64,000 bases of DNA from the NCBI GenBank assembly GCA_002340095.1, contig DDKS01000035.1:1-64000 (forward strand), read 5' to 3'. Below, piece by piece: positions 51,128 through 59,926 of this stretch. Under the pieces are notes generated by a model that worked only from the letters and a program-made list of their open reading frames with translations, was not told where the DNA came from and searched no databases. The first letter of the stretch is position 1; every line of letters starts with the position of its first letter. The DNA is from Betaproteobacteria bacterium UBA2592 (GTDB lineage Bacteria > Pseudomonadota > Gammaproteobacteria > Burkholderiales > Rhodocyclaceae). A program made the position numbers and the translations under genes.

Positions 51128-53404
51128 ATGGAAAAGGATCTGCGCGACGCCGCGCTCGAATATCACCGCCTCCCCACCCCGGGCAAGGTTTCCGTCCGCC
51201 CCACCAAGGGCCTCACCAACCAGCGGGACCTGGCGCTCGCCTACTCCCCGGGCGTGGCCGCGCCCTGCGACGCCATCGTCGAGGATCCCAACAACGCCGC
51301 CCTGTATACCTCCCGCGCCAATCTGGTGGCCGTGGTGACCAACGGCACCGCCGTGCTGGGTCTGGGCAACATCGGCCCCCTGGCGGCCAAGCCGGTGATG
51401 GAGGGCAAGGGCTGCCTGTTCAAGAAGTTCGCCAACATCGACGTGTTCGACATCGAACTGGCGGAAAGCGACCCGGACAAGCTGATCGACATCATCGCTG
51501 CCATGGAGCCCACCCTGGGCGGCATCAACCTGGAGGACATCAAGGCGCCCGAGTGCTTCTACATCGAGGAGCAGCTCAAGCAGCGCATGAAGATTCCCGT
51601 CTTCCACGACGACCAGCACGGCACTGCCATCATCTCCGCCGCCGCGATGCTCAACGGCTTGAAGATCGTGGGCAAGAAGCCCGAAGACGTGAAAGTGGTC
51701 TGCTCCGGCGCCGGCGCCGCCGCCATCTCCTGCCTCAACCTGTGGTGCGACCTGGGCGTCAAAAAGGAAAACATCACTGTCTGCGACTCCAAGGGCGTCA
51801 TCTACGTCGGCCGGGACGAGAAGATGGACCCCACCAAGGCCCGCTACGCCCAAGTGACAGAAGCCCGCACCCTGGGCGAGGCCATCCGGGGCGCCGACAT
51901 CTTCCTCGGCCTGTCCACCGCCGGCGTGCTCAAGCCCGAAATGGTCGCCACCATGGCTGCCAATCCCCTGGTGTTCGCGCTCGCCAACCCCACTCCGGAA
52001 ATCATGCCCGAGCTGGCCCGGGAAGTGCGCCCCGACGCCATCATCGCCACCGGCCGTTCCGACTACCCGAACCAGGTCAACAATGTCCTGTGCTTCCCCT
52101 TCATCTTCCGGGGAGCCCTGGATGTGGGCGCCACCTCCATCACCGAGGAAATGAAGCTGGCCTGCGTCAAGGCCATCGCCGAACTGGCCGAGGCCGAAGT
52201 GGCCGACGAGGTGGCCCTAGCCTTCGCCAACACTCCCCTGGAATTCGGCCGCGACTACCTGATTCCCAAGCCCTTCGACCCGCGCCTGATCGTCAAGATC
52301 GCCCCGGCGGTGGCCCAGGCCGCCATGGATTCCGGTGTCGCCACCCGGCCCATCACCGACATGGATGCCTACCGGCAGCGCCTGTCCGAGTTCATCTACC
52401 AGACCGGCGCCGGGATGCGCACCATCTTCCAGGCCGCGCGCCAGCTGCCCGCCAAGCGCGTGATCTACGCCGAAGGGGAGGATGAGCGGGTGCTGCGCGC
52501 CGTGCAGGTGGTGCTGGAGGAGCGTCTGGCCAAGCCCATCCTGATCGGCCGGCCCCAGGTCATCCAGATGCGCCTGGAAAAGGCCAAGCTCAAGATGCGC
52601 CCTGGCGTGGACTTCGAGATCGTCAACCCGGACGAGGACGAACGTTACCGGGAGTGCTGGAGCACTTATCACCAGATCATGAAGCGTCGCGGCGTCACCA
52701 TCGACATCGCCAAGATGCGCACCCGCTCCGACGCCACCATCATCGGCGCCCTGCTCCTCAAGCTGGGATACGCCGACGGCCTGATCTGCGGCGTGTCCGG
52801 CCGCTTCGCGCACCACCTGCGCCAGGTGGAAGAGATCATCGGCAAAGCGCCCGGCCGCAACACCCTGGCTGCCATGAACCACCTGCTGCTGCCCGGCCGC
52901 GCCCTGTTCATCTGCGATACCCACGTGAACGAAAACCCCAGCGCCGAACAACTGGCGGAAATCACCCTGATGGCCGCCGAAAATGTGCGCCGCTTCGGTA
53001 TTACCCCCAAGGTGGCCCTGCTTTCCCACTCCAATTTCGGCTCTTCCCAGTCCGCCTCGGCCCTGAAGATGCGTGACGCCCTGGAGCGGGTCCGGGCCCA
53101 GGCTCCCGATCTGGAAGTGGATGGTGAAATGCACGGTGACAGCGCCCTGTCCGAAGAGCTGCGCCAGTTCTCCGACCCGGACTCGCCGCTCAAGGGAGAA
53201 GCCAATGTCCTGGTGATGCCCAACCTGGACGCCGCGAACATCTCCTACAACCTGCTCAAGATGACCGGCGGCGATGGCGTCACCATCGGCCCCATCCTGA
53301 TGGGAGCGGCCAAACCCGTGCATGTGCTCACTTCGTCCGCCTCCGTGCGCCGCCTGGTGAACCTCACCGCGCTGGTGGTCACGGAGAAGGTCGACCGCAG
53401 CTAG
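51128..53404 (+). CDS. maeB: NADP-dependent malic enzyme with phosphotransacetylase-like domain
   Basis: A 758-residue fusion of the MaeB type. Residues 1-430 are the malic enzyme: LALAYSPGVAAPC, LGNIGPLAAKPVMEGK, PVFHDDQHGTAI, and a nucleotide fold (VVCSGAGAAAISCL). From about residue 430 a PTA-like domain follows (RVIYAEGEDERVLRAVQ to NLTALVVTEK), regulatory in other MaeB enzymes. It converts malate to pyruvate and CO2. The CbiO His-rich tail ends 105 bases upstream. Confidence 0.95.
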   Translation: MEKDLRDAALEYHRLPTPGKVSVRPTKGLTNQRDLALAYSPGVAAPCDAIVEDPNNAALYTSRANLVAVVTNGTAVLGLGNIGPLAAKPVMEGKGCLFKKFANIDVFDIELAESDPDKLIDIIAAMEPTLGGINLEDIKAPECFYIEEQLKQRMKIPVFHDDQHGTAIISAAAMLNGLKIVGKKPEDVKVVCSGAGAAAISCLNLWCDLGVKKENITVCDSKGVIYVGRDEKMDPTKARYAQVTEARTLGEAIRGADIFLGLSTAGVLKPEMVATMAANPLVFALANPTPEIMPELAREVRPDAIIATGRSDYPNQVNNVLCFPFIFRGALDVGATSITEEMKLACVKAIAELAEAEVADEVALAFANTPLEFGRDYLIPKPFDPRLIVKIAPAVAQAAMDSGVATRPITDMDAYRQRLSEFIYQTGAGMRTIFQAARQLPAKRVIYAEGEDERVLRAVQVVLEERLAKPILIGRPQVIQMRLEKAKLKMRPGVDFEIVNPDEDERYRECWSTYHQIMKRRGVTIDIAKMRTRSDATIIGALLLKLGYADGLICGVSGRFAHHLRQVEEIIGKAPGRNTLAAMNHLLLPGRALFICDTHVNENPSAEQLAEITLMAAENVRRFGITPKVALLSHSNFGSSQSASALKMRDALERVRAQAPDLEVDGEMHGDSALSEELRQFSDPDSPLKGEANVLVMPNLDAANISYNLLKMTGGDGVTIGPILMGAAKPVHVLTSSASVRRLVNLTALVVTEKVDRS

Positions 53405-53410
53405 CCCCCG

Positions 53411-53436
53411 GGCCGCGCCCAAGGTGCGGCCTTTAT
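53411..53436 (+). terminator. Intrinsic terminator after maeB
   Basis: GGCCGCGCC-CAA-GGTGCGGCC forms a 9-bp stem with one G-U pair, followed by TTT, 7 bases after the maeB stop. The next gene starts 38 bases later, so its promoter must overlap this region. Confidence 0.7.
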
Positions 53437-53473
53437 GCTTTAATGGCACCCGCTAATGTTCGGAGGATGCACC

Positions 53474-54406
53474 ATGAGCCAAGAAAAATTCCGCCTCGTC
53501 ACCCGCAGCGACTTCGACGGTCTGGTCTGCGCCGTACTGCTGAACGAACTGGACCTGATCGACGACATCAAGTTCGTGCATCCGAAGGACATGCAGGATG
53601 GCAAGGTGGACATCACCCCCCGGGACATCACCACCAACCTGCCTTACGTCGCCGCTGCCCACCTGGCCTTCGACCATCACCTGTCCGAAACCCTCCGCAA
53701 CACCGGCGAGCGCAAGAATCACATCATCGACCCCAAGGCGCCCTCCGCCGCCCGGGTGGTCTATGACTACTACGGCGGCAAGGCTCGCTTCCCCAACATT
53801 TCCGAAGAAATGATGGAAGCCGTGGACAAGGCCGACAGTGCCCAGTACGTGCGTGAGGAAATCCTCGATCCCAAGGGCTGGGTGCTGCTCAACTACCTGA
53901 TGGACGCCCGCACCGGCCTGGGCCGCTTCCGGGAATTCCGCATCAGCAACTATGCGCTGATGATGGACCTGATCAAGTACTGCAAGAACCACACGATCGA
54001 CGAAATCCTCGCTCTGCCGGACGTGAAGGAACGGGTGGACCTTTATTTCGACCACGCCGAAAAGGCCAAGGAGCAGTTGCTACGCTGCACCACCGTGCAC
54101 AAGAACCTGGCCGTGCTCGACCTGCGTAACGAAGCGACCATCTACGCCACCAACCGCTTCATGATCTATGCCCTGTTCCCCCAGACCAACATCTCCATCC
54201 ACGTGATGTGGGGCCTGCAAAAGCAGAACACGGTATTCGCCACCGGCAAATCCATTCTCGACCGCTCCAGCAAGACCAATGTGGGCGAGCTGATGCTCAA
54301 GTACGGCGGCGGCGGCCATCAGGCGGCCGGCACCTGCCAGGTTCCCAACGACCAGGCCGAAGTGGTGCTCAAGGAACTGATCGCCCGGATCAATGCCGAC
54401 GGCTGA
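53474..54406 (+). CDS. DHH-family phosphoesterase
   Basis: A 310-residue cytoplasmic DHH/DHHA1 protein. TRSDFDGLVCAVLL and FDHHLSETLRN carry metal-binding Asp/His residues, and KYGGGGHQAAGTC is the DHHA1 substrate-binding motif. Similar proteins hydrolyse oligoribonucleotides, pApA or polyphosphate; the substrate here is open. CGGAGG lies 8 bases before ATG 53474. An intrinsic terminator follows. Confidence 0.87.
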   Translation: MSQEKFRLVTRSDFDGLVCAVLLNELDLIDDIKFVHPKDMQDGKVDITPRDITTNLPYVAAAHLAFDHHLSETLRNTGERKNHIIDPKAPSAARVVYDYYGGKARFPNISEEMMEAVDKADSAQYVREEILDPKGWVLLNYLMDARTGLGRFREFRISNYALMMDLIKYCKNHTIDEILALPDVKERVDLYFDHAEKAKEQLLRCTTVHKNLAVLDLRNEATIYATNRFMIYALFPQTNISIHVMWGLQKQNTVFATGKSILDRSSKTNVGELMLKYGGGGHQAAGTCQVPNDQAEVVLKELIARINADG

Positions 54407-54427
54407 CCGGATTGCACCCAGCCAAGG

Positions 54428-54450
54428 ACCGGCCCCCGGGCCGGTTTTTT
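54428..54450 (+). terminator. Intrinsic terminator after DHH gene
   Basis: ACCGGCC and GGCCGGT pair in a 7-bp GC-rich stem (54428-54434 with 54439-54445) around four bases, followed by six T. It ends 16 bases before the rlmN-like ATG, which implies a very short leader or partial readthrough for that gene. Confidence 0.85.
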
Positions 54451-54466
54451 CTTGGGGTCTCCCACC

Positions 54467-55513
54467 ATGCGCATCGAACACCTCCGCCACAAGCTGCAGG
54501 CCCTGGGCGCCAAGCCCGGCCACGTGGAACGCATCCTGCGCGCCTGGCTACAGGCCCGCCCCCTGGAGAGCGGCCCCCGGCACCAGCCCGCCGACCAGAC
54601 CCTGCCGCTGGCGGTGCGCCGGTACCTGCCCGACCTGACCCGGGCCTTGCGGGAACTGGCCACCCTCCAGAGCGAACATCCAGGCCGGGATGGCTCGGCG
54701 CGACTGCTGGTGCGTCTGGCCGACGGCCAGCGCGTCGAAAGCGTGCTGCTGCCCAAAGACGGGGTGTGCGTCTCCACCCAGCTCGGCTGCGCCGTGGGCT
54801 GCACCTTCTGCATGACCGGCAAGAGCGGCCTGCTGCGCCAGCTAGGCAGCGCCGAGATCGCCGCCCAGGTGGTGCTGGCCCGCAGCCGGCGCCCGGTGAA
54901 ACGGGTGGTATTCATGGGCATGGGCGAACCGGCCCACAACCTGGACAACGTGATGGAGGCCATCGAAGCCCTGGGCACCCTGGGCCATATCGGCCACAAG
55001 AACCTGGTGTTCTCCAGCGTCGGCGACCCACGCATCTTCGAACGCCTGCCCCGGGGCCCGGTGAAACCCGCCCTGGCCCTTTCGCTACACAGCACCCGGC
55101 CGGAGCTGCGCCAGCAACTGCTGCCCCGGGCCCCGCGGATGGACCCGGCAGAACTGGTGGAACTGGGCGAGGCTTACGCTCGCCAGACCGGCTATCCCAT
55201 CCAGTACCAGTGGACCCTGCTGGCCGGCGTCAATGACACGGACGAGGAACTCGCCGGCATCGCCACCCTGCTCCGGGGCCGGTACGCGATGCTCAACCTG
55301 ATTCCCTACAACAACAACGAGGGCCTCGGCTACCGTCGCCCGGACCTGGAACGGGTGGTGCAGATGACCCGCCACCTGAACCAGCGGGGCATCCTCACCC
55401 GCATCCGCAACTCCGCCGGCCAGGACGTGGAAGGCGGCTGTGGCCAGCTCCGGGCCCGGGCCCTGGCGGCCGAAAGCGGCGCCAGGGCCGTCACCGAAGT
55501 GGAAGCAGACTAA
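54467..55513 (+). CDS. RlmN-family radical SAM RNA methyltransferase
   Basis: A 348-residue protein of the RlmN/Cfr family. The radical SAM cluster is CAVGCTFCMTG after VCVSTQLG; the SAM motif is VFMGMGEPAHN; the resolving Cys is in EGGCGQL near the C-terminus. The N-terminal region (LLVRLADGQRVESVLLP) matches the family RNA-binding domain. It may be a paralogue of the housekeeping RlmN, since it stands with no ndk or hisS neighbour. ATG 54467 follows a GGGG ribosome site. Confidence 0.85.
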   Translation: MRIEHLRHKLQALGAKPGHVERILRAWLQARPLESGPRHQPADQTLPLAVRRYLPDLTRALRELATLQSEHPGRDGSARLLVRLADGQRVESVLLPKDGVCVSTQLGCAVGCTFCMTGKSGLLRQLGSAEIAAQVVLARSRRPVKRVVFMGMGEPAHNLDNVMEAIEALGTLGHIGHKNLVFSSVGDPRIFERLPRGPVKPALALSLHSTRPELRQQLLPRAPRMDPAELVELGEAYARQTGYPIQYQWTLLAGVNDTDEELAGIATLLRGRYAMLNLIPYNNNEGLGYRRPDLERVVQMTRHLNQRGILTRIRNSAGQDVEGGCGQLRARALAAESGARAVTEVEAD

Positions 55514-55899
55514 CGGGTCTCGTCAATCATCAGCACCAGCTTTTCCCGGATTTCCGCCAGCAGGCTGGCCAGCTCGGCGGGTTGATCCGGCCCGCCGACC
55601 AGGGTTTCGTGATCCGCCAAGGCGATCCAGGTGGCGCCATCCCGGGTGAACACCGAGATGCGCCAGGGCAGCAGCAGGCCCAGGCGCATGTCCAGGCTCA
55701 GCAACCGTTCCATGTAGCGGTAATTGCAGAGTTCGAACACCTGGCAGTCTTCATCCAGGCCGATGCCCTTGCGCTGCAGGATCTCGCCCAGGTCGTGAAT
55801 CTGCTGCACCTCGAAGCCCAGGCGCTGGATCACCGGCTTCAGGTCGAAGGTGGCTTCATAGAAGGACTTGCTGCTTTCGACGCAATAGAACATGGACAC
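55510..55899 (-). CDS. DUF302 family protein
   Basis: A 129-residue DUF302 protein: FDLKPVIQRLGFEVQQIHDLG at the start and CNYRYMERLLSLDMRLGLLLPWRISVF with the conserved Cys and the LLPW motif. The function of the family is not established. It could start at ATG 55893 instead. It ends on a 4-base overlap with the convergent rlmN-like gene. Confidence 0.85.
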   Translation of the reverse strand: MSMFYCVESSKSFYEATFDLKPVIQRLGFEVQQIHDLGEILQRKGIGLDEDCQVFELCNYRYMERLLSLDMRLGLLLPWRISVFTRDGATWIALADHETLVGGPDQPAELASLLAEIREKLVLMIDETR

Positions 55900-55917
55900 T
55901 CCTTGGCGCAGCCGGGC

Positions 55918-56026
55918 TCAGTCGGCCCGGGTCAGCACTTCCAGCAATTCGATGTCAAAGACCAGGTTGGAATGGGCTTGATCGAGGCCCCCACCTGCAC
56001 GTCCTCCACCTGCAACTCCTTGTTCC
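55918..56026 (-). pseudogene. Remnant of an FKBP-type peptidyl-prolyl isomerase gene
   Basis: On the minus strand the last 20 codons of an FKBP are clear: HSNLVFDIELLEVLTRAD then TGA at 55918-55920. Immediately upstream, in a different frame, NKELQVEDVQVGAS resembles an FKBP N-terminus. The central 80 or so residues, including the active site, are missing. The simplest reading is an internal deletion leaving both ends joined out of frame. It lies between recD and the DUF302 gene with no ribosome site. Confidence 0.6.
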
Positions 56027-56033
56027 TGCAAAT

Positions 56034-57806
56034 TCAATCGGCTGTATCGAGGAGCCGCAAGGCCAGGCCCCCTTCCCGCTGCGCCTGGCGGACCAGGGCC
56101 TGTTGCAGCAGACCGGCCGGAGCAAACAGCTGTACCCGCCGCCGGGCCCGGGTAACGCCGGTATAGATCAGCTCCCGGGTCAGGAGCGGGCTATCCTGGG
56201 TCGGCAGCACCAGGGCCACCCCATCGAACTCGGACCCCTGGGACTTGTGCACCGTCAAGGCAAAGGCCCCCTCCCAGCGGGGCAGGCGGCTGGGGGCCAG
56301 GCGGCGGTAGCCCCCGGCGCCATCCGGGAAGAAAACCCCGAGTCCCTCCCCGTCCTCCAGGGCCAGGCCGATGTCCCCGTTGAAGAGCCGGGTGGCCGGA
56401 TCGTTCTGCAGGATCATCAGGGGCTGGCCGGCAAAGGGCTGGTCGGGCCGGACGCTGCTGCCCAGGGGACGCAGGCGGGCCGCCAGCCGCTCATTGACGG
56501 CCTCCACGCCCCGCTCGCCCCGGCGGGTGGCGCACAGGACCCGGTAGGACTCAAAGGCGGCGAACAGGAGTGGCAACTGGGCGGCATCCCCCTGCCAGGC
56601 AGCCAGGGCCTGGCGGTAGGGTTCGTAACCGGCTTCCAGCCGCTGGAATTCCTGGGAGCCCAGGCCAGCGCCCGGCGCGTCGATGCGGGCCAGGTCGCCG
56701 CCGCCGGCTTCCAGGCATTCCAGGGCCAGCGCCGCCTGGCCCCGCACCAGGGCTCCGGCCAGACGCCCCAGGGCGGAACCGGCGGCAAAGCGGTGGCTGC
56801 GGCTCAGCCACACCACAGCATCATCCAGGGGAGCGGCTGCCTGAGCCTGGGGCAGGGACTCCACCGGCCAGCCGGTGAGTTCGGCCAGTTGCGCCGCCGT
56901 GGCGGGCGAGAGAGCCGGGCTGGCGGACAGGGCGGCGAACACCGCCCCCGCTTCCACCGCCTTCAACTGGTCCTTGTCCCCCAGCAGGATCAGCCTGGCC
57001 TGGGGCGGCAGGGCCTCCACCAGCTGCAGGGCCAGGGTCAGGTCGAGCATGGAGGCTTCATCCACCACCAGCAGGTCCACGGGCAGAGGGTTATCCCGGT
57101 GATGGCGGGGGGCCTGACCGTCGATGCCCAGGCCCAGCAGCCGGTGCAGGGTACTGGCGCCCCGGGGCAGGCGTGCGGCGATGTCCCCGGGTAGATCAGC
57201 CGCCCGGGCCTGAAGCGATTCCTGCAGGCGGGCGGCGGCCTTGCCGGTGGGGGCGGCCAGGGCAATGCGCAGGTCGGGCGTATCGGCCAGCAGGCAGGCC
57301 AGCAGGCGGGCCACGGTGGTGGTCTTGCCGGTGCCGGGGCCGCCACTGATGATGGTGAGGCGGCGGCACAGGGCCAGGGCCACGGCCAGTTGCTGCCAGT
57401 CGGGCTCCCCGCTCCGCTCCGCGGGGAAGAGGTTCAACAGCAGTTGCCGGGCGGCCGGGCCGGGGGGCGGCGGCCGTTTCCGGTGACGGGCCAGCAGGGC
57501 CCGGGCCAGCCGGGCTTCCGCATCGAAATAACGGGCCAGGTACAGGCGCGGACCGTCCAGGATCAGGGGGGTGCCGGCCCCGGGCGGGCCGGCCACACCA
57601 GATGCCAAGAGAGCCTCGGGATCGAACGGGGGCGCCCCCCGGTCCAGGGCCAGGCAGACATGCCCTGCGGCCACGGCTTCTGCCACGGCCTGGGCGGCAC
57701 GCCCGGCGGCCTGGACCGCTTCCGGCTCCGCCCCCAGTTGCCGGGCCCAGCGCCGGCACTGGTCGGCAAAGGCCTGGGCCAACAGAATGTCCTGCAAGGC
57801 GGCCAT
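56034..57806 (-). CDS. recD: Exodeoxyribonuclease V alpha chain RecD
   Basis: A 590-residue SF1B helicase. Motif I ISGGPGTGKTTTVARL, motif II VVDEASMLD, motif III LGDKDQL, and C-terminal VHKSQGSEFDGVAL and YTGVTRARRRV are intact. The N-terminal domain that contacts RecB is present. The ATG overlaps the pyk stop by one base (TGATG on the minus strand). recB and recC are not in the window, so it is separated from them or they lie elsewhere. Confidence 0.92.
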   Translation of the reverse strand: MAALQDILLAQAFADQCRRWARQLGAEPEAVQAAGRAAQAVAEAVAAGHVCLALDRGAPPFDPEALLASGVAGPPGAGTPLILDGPRLYLARYFDAEARLARALLARHRKRPPPPGPAARQLLLNLFPAERSGEPDWQQLAVALALCRRLTIISGGPGTGKTTTVARLLACLLADTPDLRIALAAPTGKAAARLQESLQARAADLPGDIAARLPRGASTLHRLLGLGIDGQAPRHHRDNPLPVDLLVVDEASMLDLTLALQLVEALPPQARLILLGDKDQLKAVEAGAVFAALSASPALSPATAAQLAELTGWPVESLPQAQAAAPLDDAVVWLSRSHRFAAGSALGRLAGALVRGQAALALECLEAGGGDLARIDAPGAGLGSQEFQRLEAGYEPYRQALAAWQGDAAQLPLLFAAFESYRVLCATRRGERGVEAVNERLAARLRPLGSSVRPDQPFAGQPLMILQNDPATRLFNGDIGLALEDGEGLGVFFPDGAGGYRRLAPSRLPRWEGAFALTVHKSQGSEFDGVALVLPTQDSPLLTRELIYTGVTRARRRVQLFAPAGLLQQALVRQAQREGGLALRLLDTAD

Positions 57807-59239
57807 CAGGGCTGCGGATGCTCCCCGACCCGGACGATCTTCAGGGTGTTGGTGCCACCGACACAGCCGATGGGCTCGCCGATGGTGAGCACGATCAGGT
57901 CGCCCTTCTCCACCACGCCCTGATTGATGAGCAGCTGCTCGGCCTCCCACAGCAGTAGATCCCGGTCGGTGTGCTGCTGGCTCATGAGCAGGGGATAGAC
58001 CTCCCGGTACAGGACCATGGTGCCCATGGCCTTGGGATCGGGCGTCAGGGCATAGATGGGCACGCCGCAATTGAGGCGGCTCATCCACAGGGCGGTGGAA
58101 CCGGACTGGGTCAGGGCGGCGATGGCCTTGACCTTGAGGTGGTGGGCAGTCCAGATGGCAGCCATGGCAATCGACTGGTCGATGCGGGTAAACACCCGGT
58201 CGAGCATTTCCCGGTCCAGGGTCACTTCGGCGGAACGCTCGGCCTCCAGGCAGACCCGGGCCATGGATTCCACGGTTTCCACCGGGTAGTTGCCGCTGGC
58301 GGTCTCGGCCGAGAGCATCACCGCGTCGGTGCCGTCCAGCACCGCGTTGGCCACGTCGGACACCTCGGCCCGGGTGGGCACCGGGGAATGGATCATGGAT
58401 TCCATCATCTGGGTGGCGGTGATGGTGATCTTGTTCTTGTCCCGGGCGGCACGGATCATCCGCTTCTGCAGGGCCGGCACGGTGGCGTCGCCCACTTCCA
58501 CGGCCAGGTCGCCCCGGGCCACCATGATGCCGTCGGAGGCGTCGAGAATTTCCTCCAGATTGGCAATCGCCTCGGTACGCTCGATCTTGGCAATCAGGCA
58601 AGCGTGGCTGCCCGCCGCCCGCAACAGTTGCCGGGCCATGTACATGTCGGCGGCACTCTTGGGGAAGGAGACGGCGACGAAATCCACCTCCAGGGCGGCA
58701 GCGGTCTTGATGTCATCCATGTCCTTGGCGGTCAGGGCCGGAGCGGTGAGGCCGCCCCCCTGGCGGTTGATGCCCTTGTTGTTGGAGAGCACGCCGCCCT
58801 GCAGCACCCGGGTGTGAATCTCGTTGCCGCGCACCTTCTCGACCTGAAGCTTGAGACGGCCATCGTCGAGGAGCAGGATGTCCCCGGCCACCACGTCCCG
58901 GGGCAGGTCCTTGTAGTCCAGCCCGACCCGCTCCGCATTGCCCATGCCACAGGCGGCATCGAGAATGAAGGCAGCCCCTTTTTCCAGGGTAATCCTGCCC
59001 TCCTCGAACTTGCCGACCCGGATCTTCGGCCCCTGGAGGTCGGCCAGAATGCCGACGCAGCGGCCCACCCGGGCGGCCGCCTCGCGTACGGCCAGGGCGC
59101 GGGCCATGTGGTCCTCGGCGGTGCCATGGGAAAAATTCATGCGCACCACGTCGATGCCGGCCTCCACCAGGCGTTCGAGCACGGCCGGATCGGAGGAGGC
59201 AGGCCCCAGGGTGGCAACGATCTTGGTATGACGACTCAT
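57806..59239 (-). CDS. pyk: Pyruvate kinase
   Basis: A 477-residue glycolytic enzyme. TKIVATLGPASSD at the N-terminus, RMNFSHGTAEDH, SDGIMVARGDLAVEVG, the catalytic-site ITATQMMESM, and DAVMLSAETASGNYPVE are all present. Full length. Followed by recD with a one-base overlap. Confidence 0.96.
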   Translation of the reverse strand: MSRHTKIVATLGPASSDPAVLERLVEAGIDVVRMNFSHGTAEDHMARALAVREAAARVGRCVGILADLQGPKIRVGKFEEGRITLEKGAAFILDAACGMGNAERVGLDYKDLPRDVVAGDILLLDDGRLKLQVEKVRGNEIHTRVLQGGVLSNNKGINRQGGGLTAPALTAKDMDDIKTAAALEVDFVAVSFPKSAADMYMARQLLRAAGSHACLIAKIERTEAIANLEEILDASDGIMVARGDLAVEVGDATVPALQKRMIRAARDKNKITITATQMMESMIHSPVPTRAEVSDVANAVLDGTDAVMLSAETASGNYPVETVESMARVCLEAERSAEVTLDREMLDRVFTRIDQSIAMAAIWTAHHLKVKAIAALTQSGSTALWMSRLNCGVPIYALTPDPKAMGTMVLYREVYPLLMSQQHTDRDLLLWEAEQLLINQGVVEKGDLIVLTIGEPIGCVGGTNTLKIVRVGEHPQP

Positions 59240-59266
59240 GTTCTTGTCACTCTCTTGTGAATGATG

Positions 59267-59899
59267 TCAGGCTTGGCCATCCAGCAGGCCTTGCAGCTTC
59301 TGGCGCAGTTCGGCCACCTCGTTTTCCAGGGCCGCCACCCGGGCCTCCAGGCCGTGAGCCGGCGCGGCATTCGCCAGGGAGGCCGTCAGATCCACGGGGC
59401 CGCAGAGCAGATGCGTCCAGCGCTGCTCCCGGGCGCCGGGCTGGCGCGGCAGCTTCACGGCCAGGGGCCGGGGGCGTTCGGCCAGTTCTTCCAGATAGCC
59501 CTCCACGGCGGAGGCATCGGCAAAGCCGTGCAGCCGCTCACAATGGGCCCGCAGTTCGCTCGCGGTCTGGGGACCGCGCAGGATCAGCACCGCCAGGAGC
59601 GGCACGGCAGGGCCGGGCAGGCCGTAGGTCCTGGTGAAGTTGTGGGCATAGCGCAGCACCCGGCCCGAGGCGCCGTAGGTCTCCAACACCAGATTGCGGC
59701 CGCGCAGTGCCTCCAGGGCTGCCTGCACCTCCGCCTCGGCCAGATGCATCACCGGGTCCCGGGAGGTCTTCTGGTTGCAGCCGGCGGTAAGGCTGTTGAC
59801 GGTCAGGGGATAAACGTCGGGGGTGGTGCGCTCCTTTTCGATCAGCACCCCGAGGATGCGCGCTTCGATGGGGCTCAGGTCAGGCTGGGTTTCCGTCAT
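59267..59899 (-). CDS. YceH-family (DUF480) protein
   Basis: A 210-residue DUF480 protein made of two winged-helix-like domains: EARILGVLIEKERTTPDVYPLTVNSL and GPQTASELRAHCERLHGF. The last 35 residues form a predicted coiled coil (ARVAALENEVAELRQKLQ). Function unknown. It lies upstream of pyk on the same strand. Confidence 0.87.
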   Translation of the reverse strand: MTETQPDLSPIEARILGVLIEKERTTPDVYPLTVNSLTAGCNQKTSRDPVMHLAEAEVQAALEALRGRNLVLETYGASGRVLRYAHNFTRTYGLPGPAVPLLAVLILRGPQTASELRAHCERLHGFADASAVEGYLEELAERPRPLAVKLPRQPGAREQRWTHLLCGPVDLTASLANAAPAHGLEARVAALENEVAELRQKLQGLLDGQA

Positions 59900-59926
59900 G
59901 GCGGGTCTTTTTTTGCAGAAGGGGTA

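Noticed and set aside
51023..51338. Continuation of the CbiO frame to 51338
   Set aside because: It would overlap maeB by about 210 bases and has no ATPase-like sequence, whereas the -1 frame gives a sensible end at 51022.
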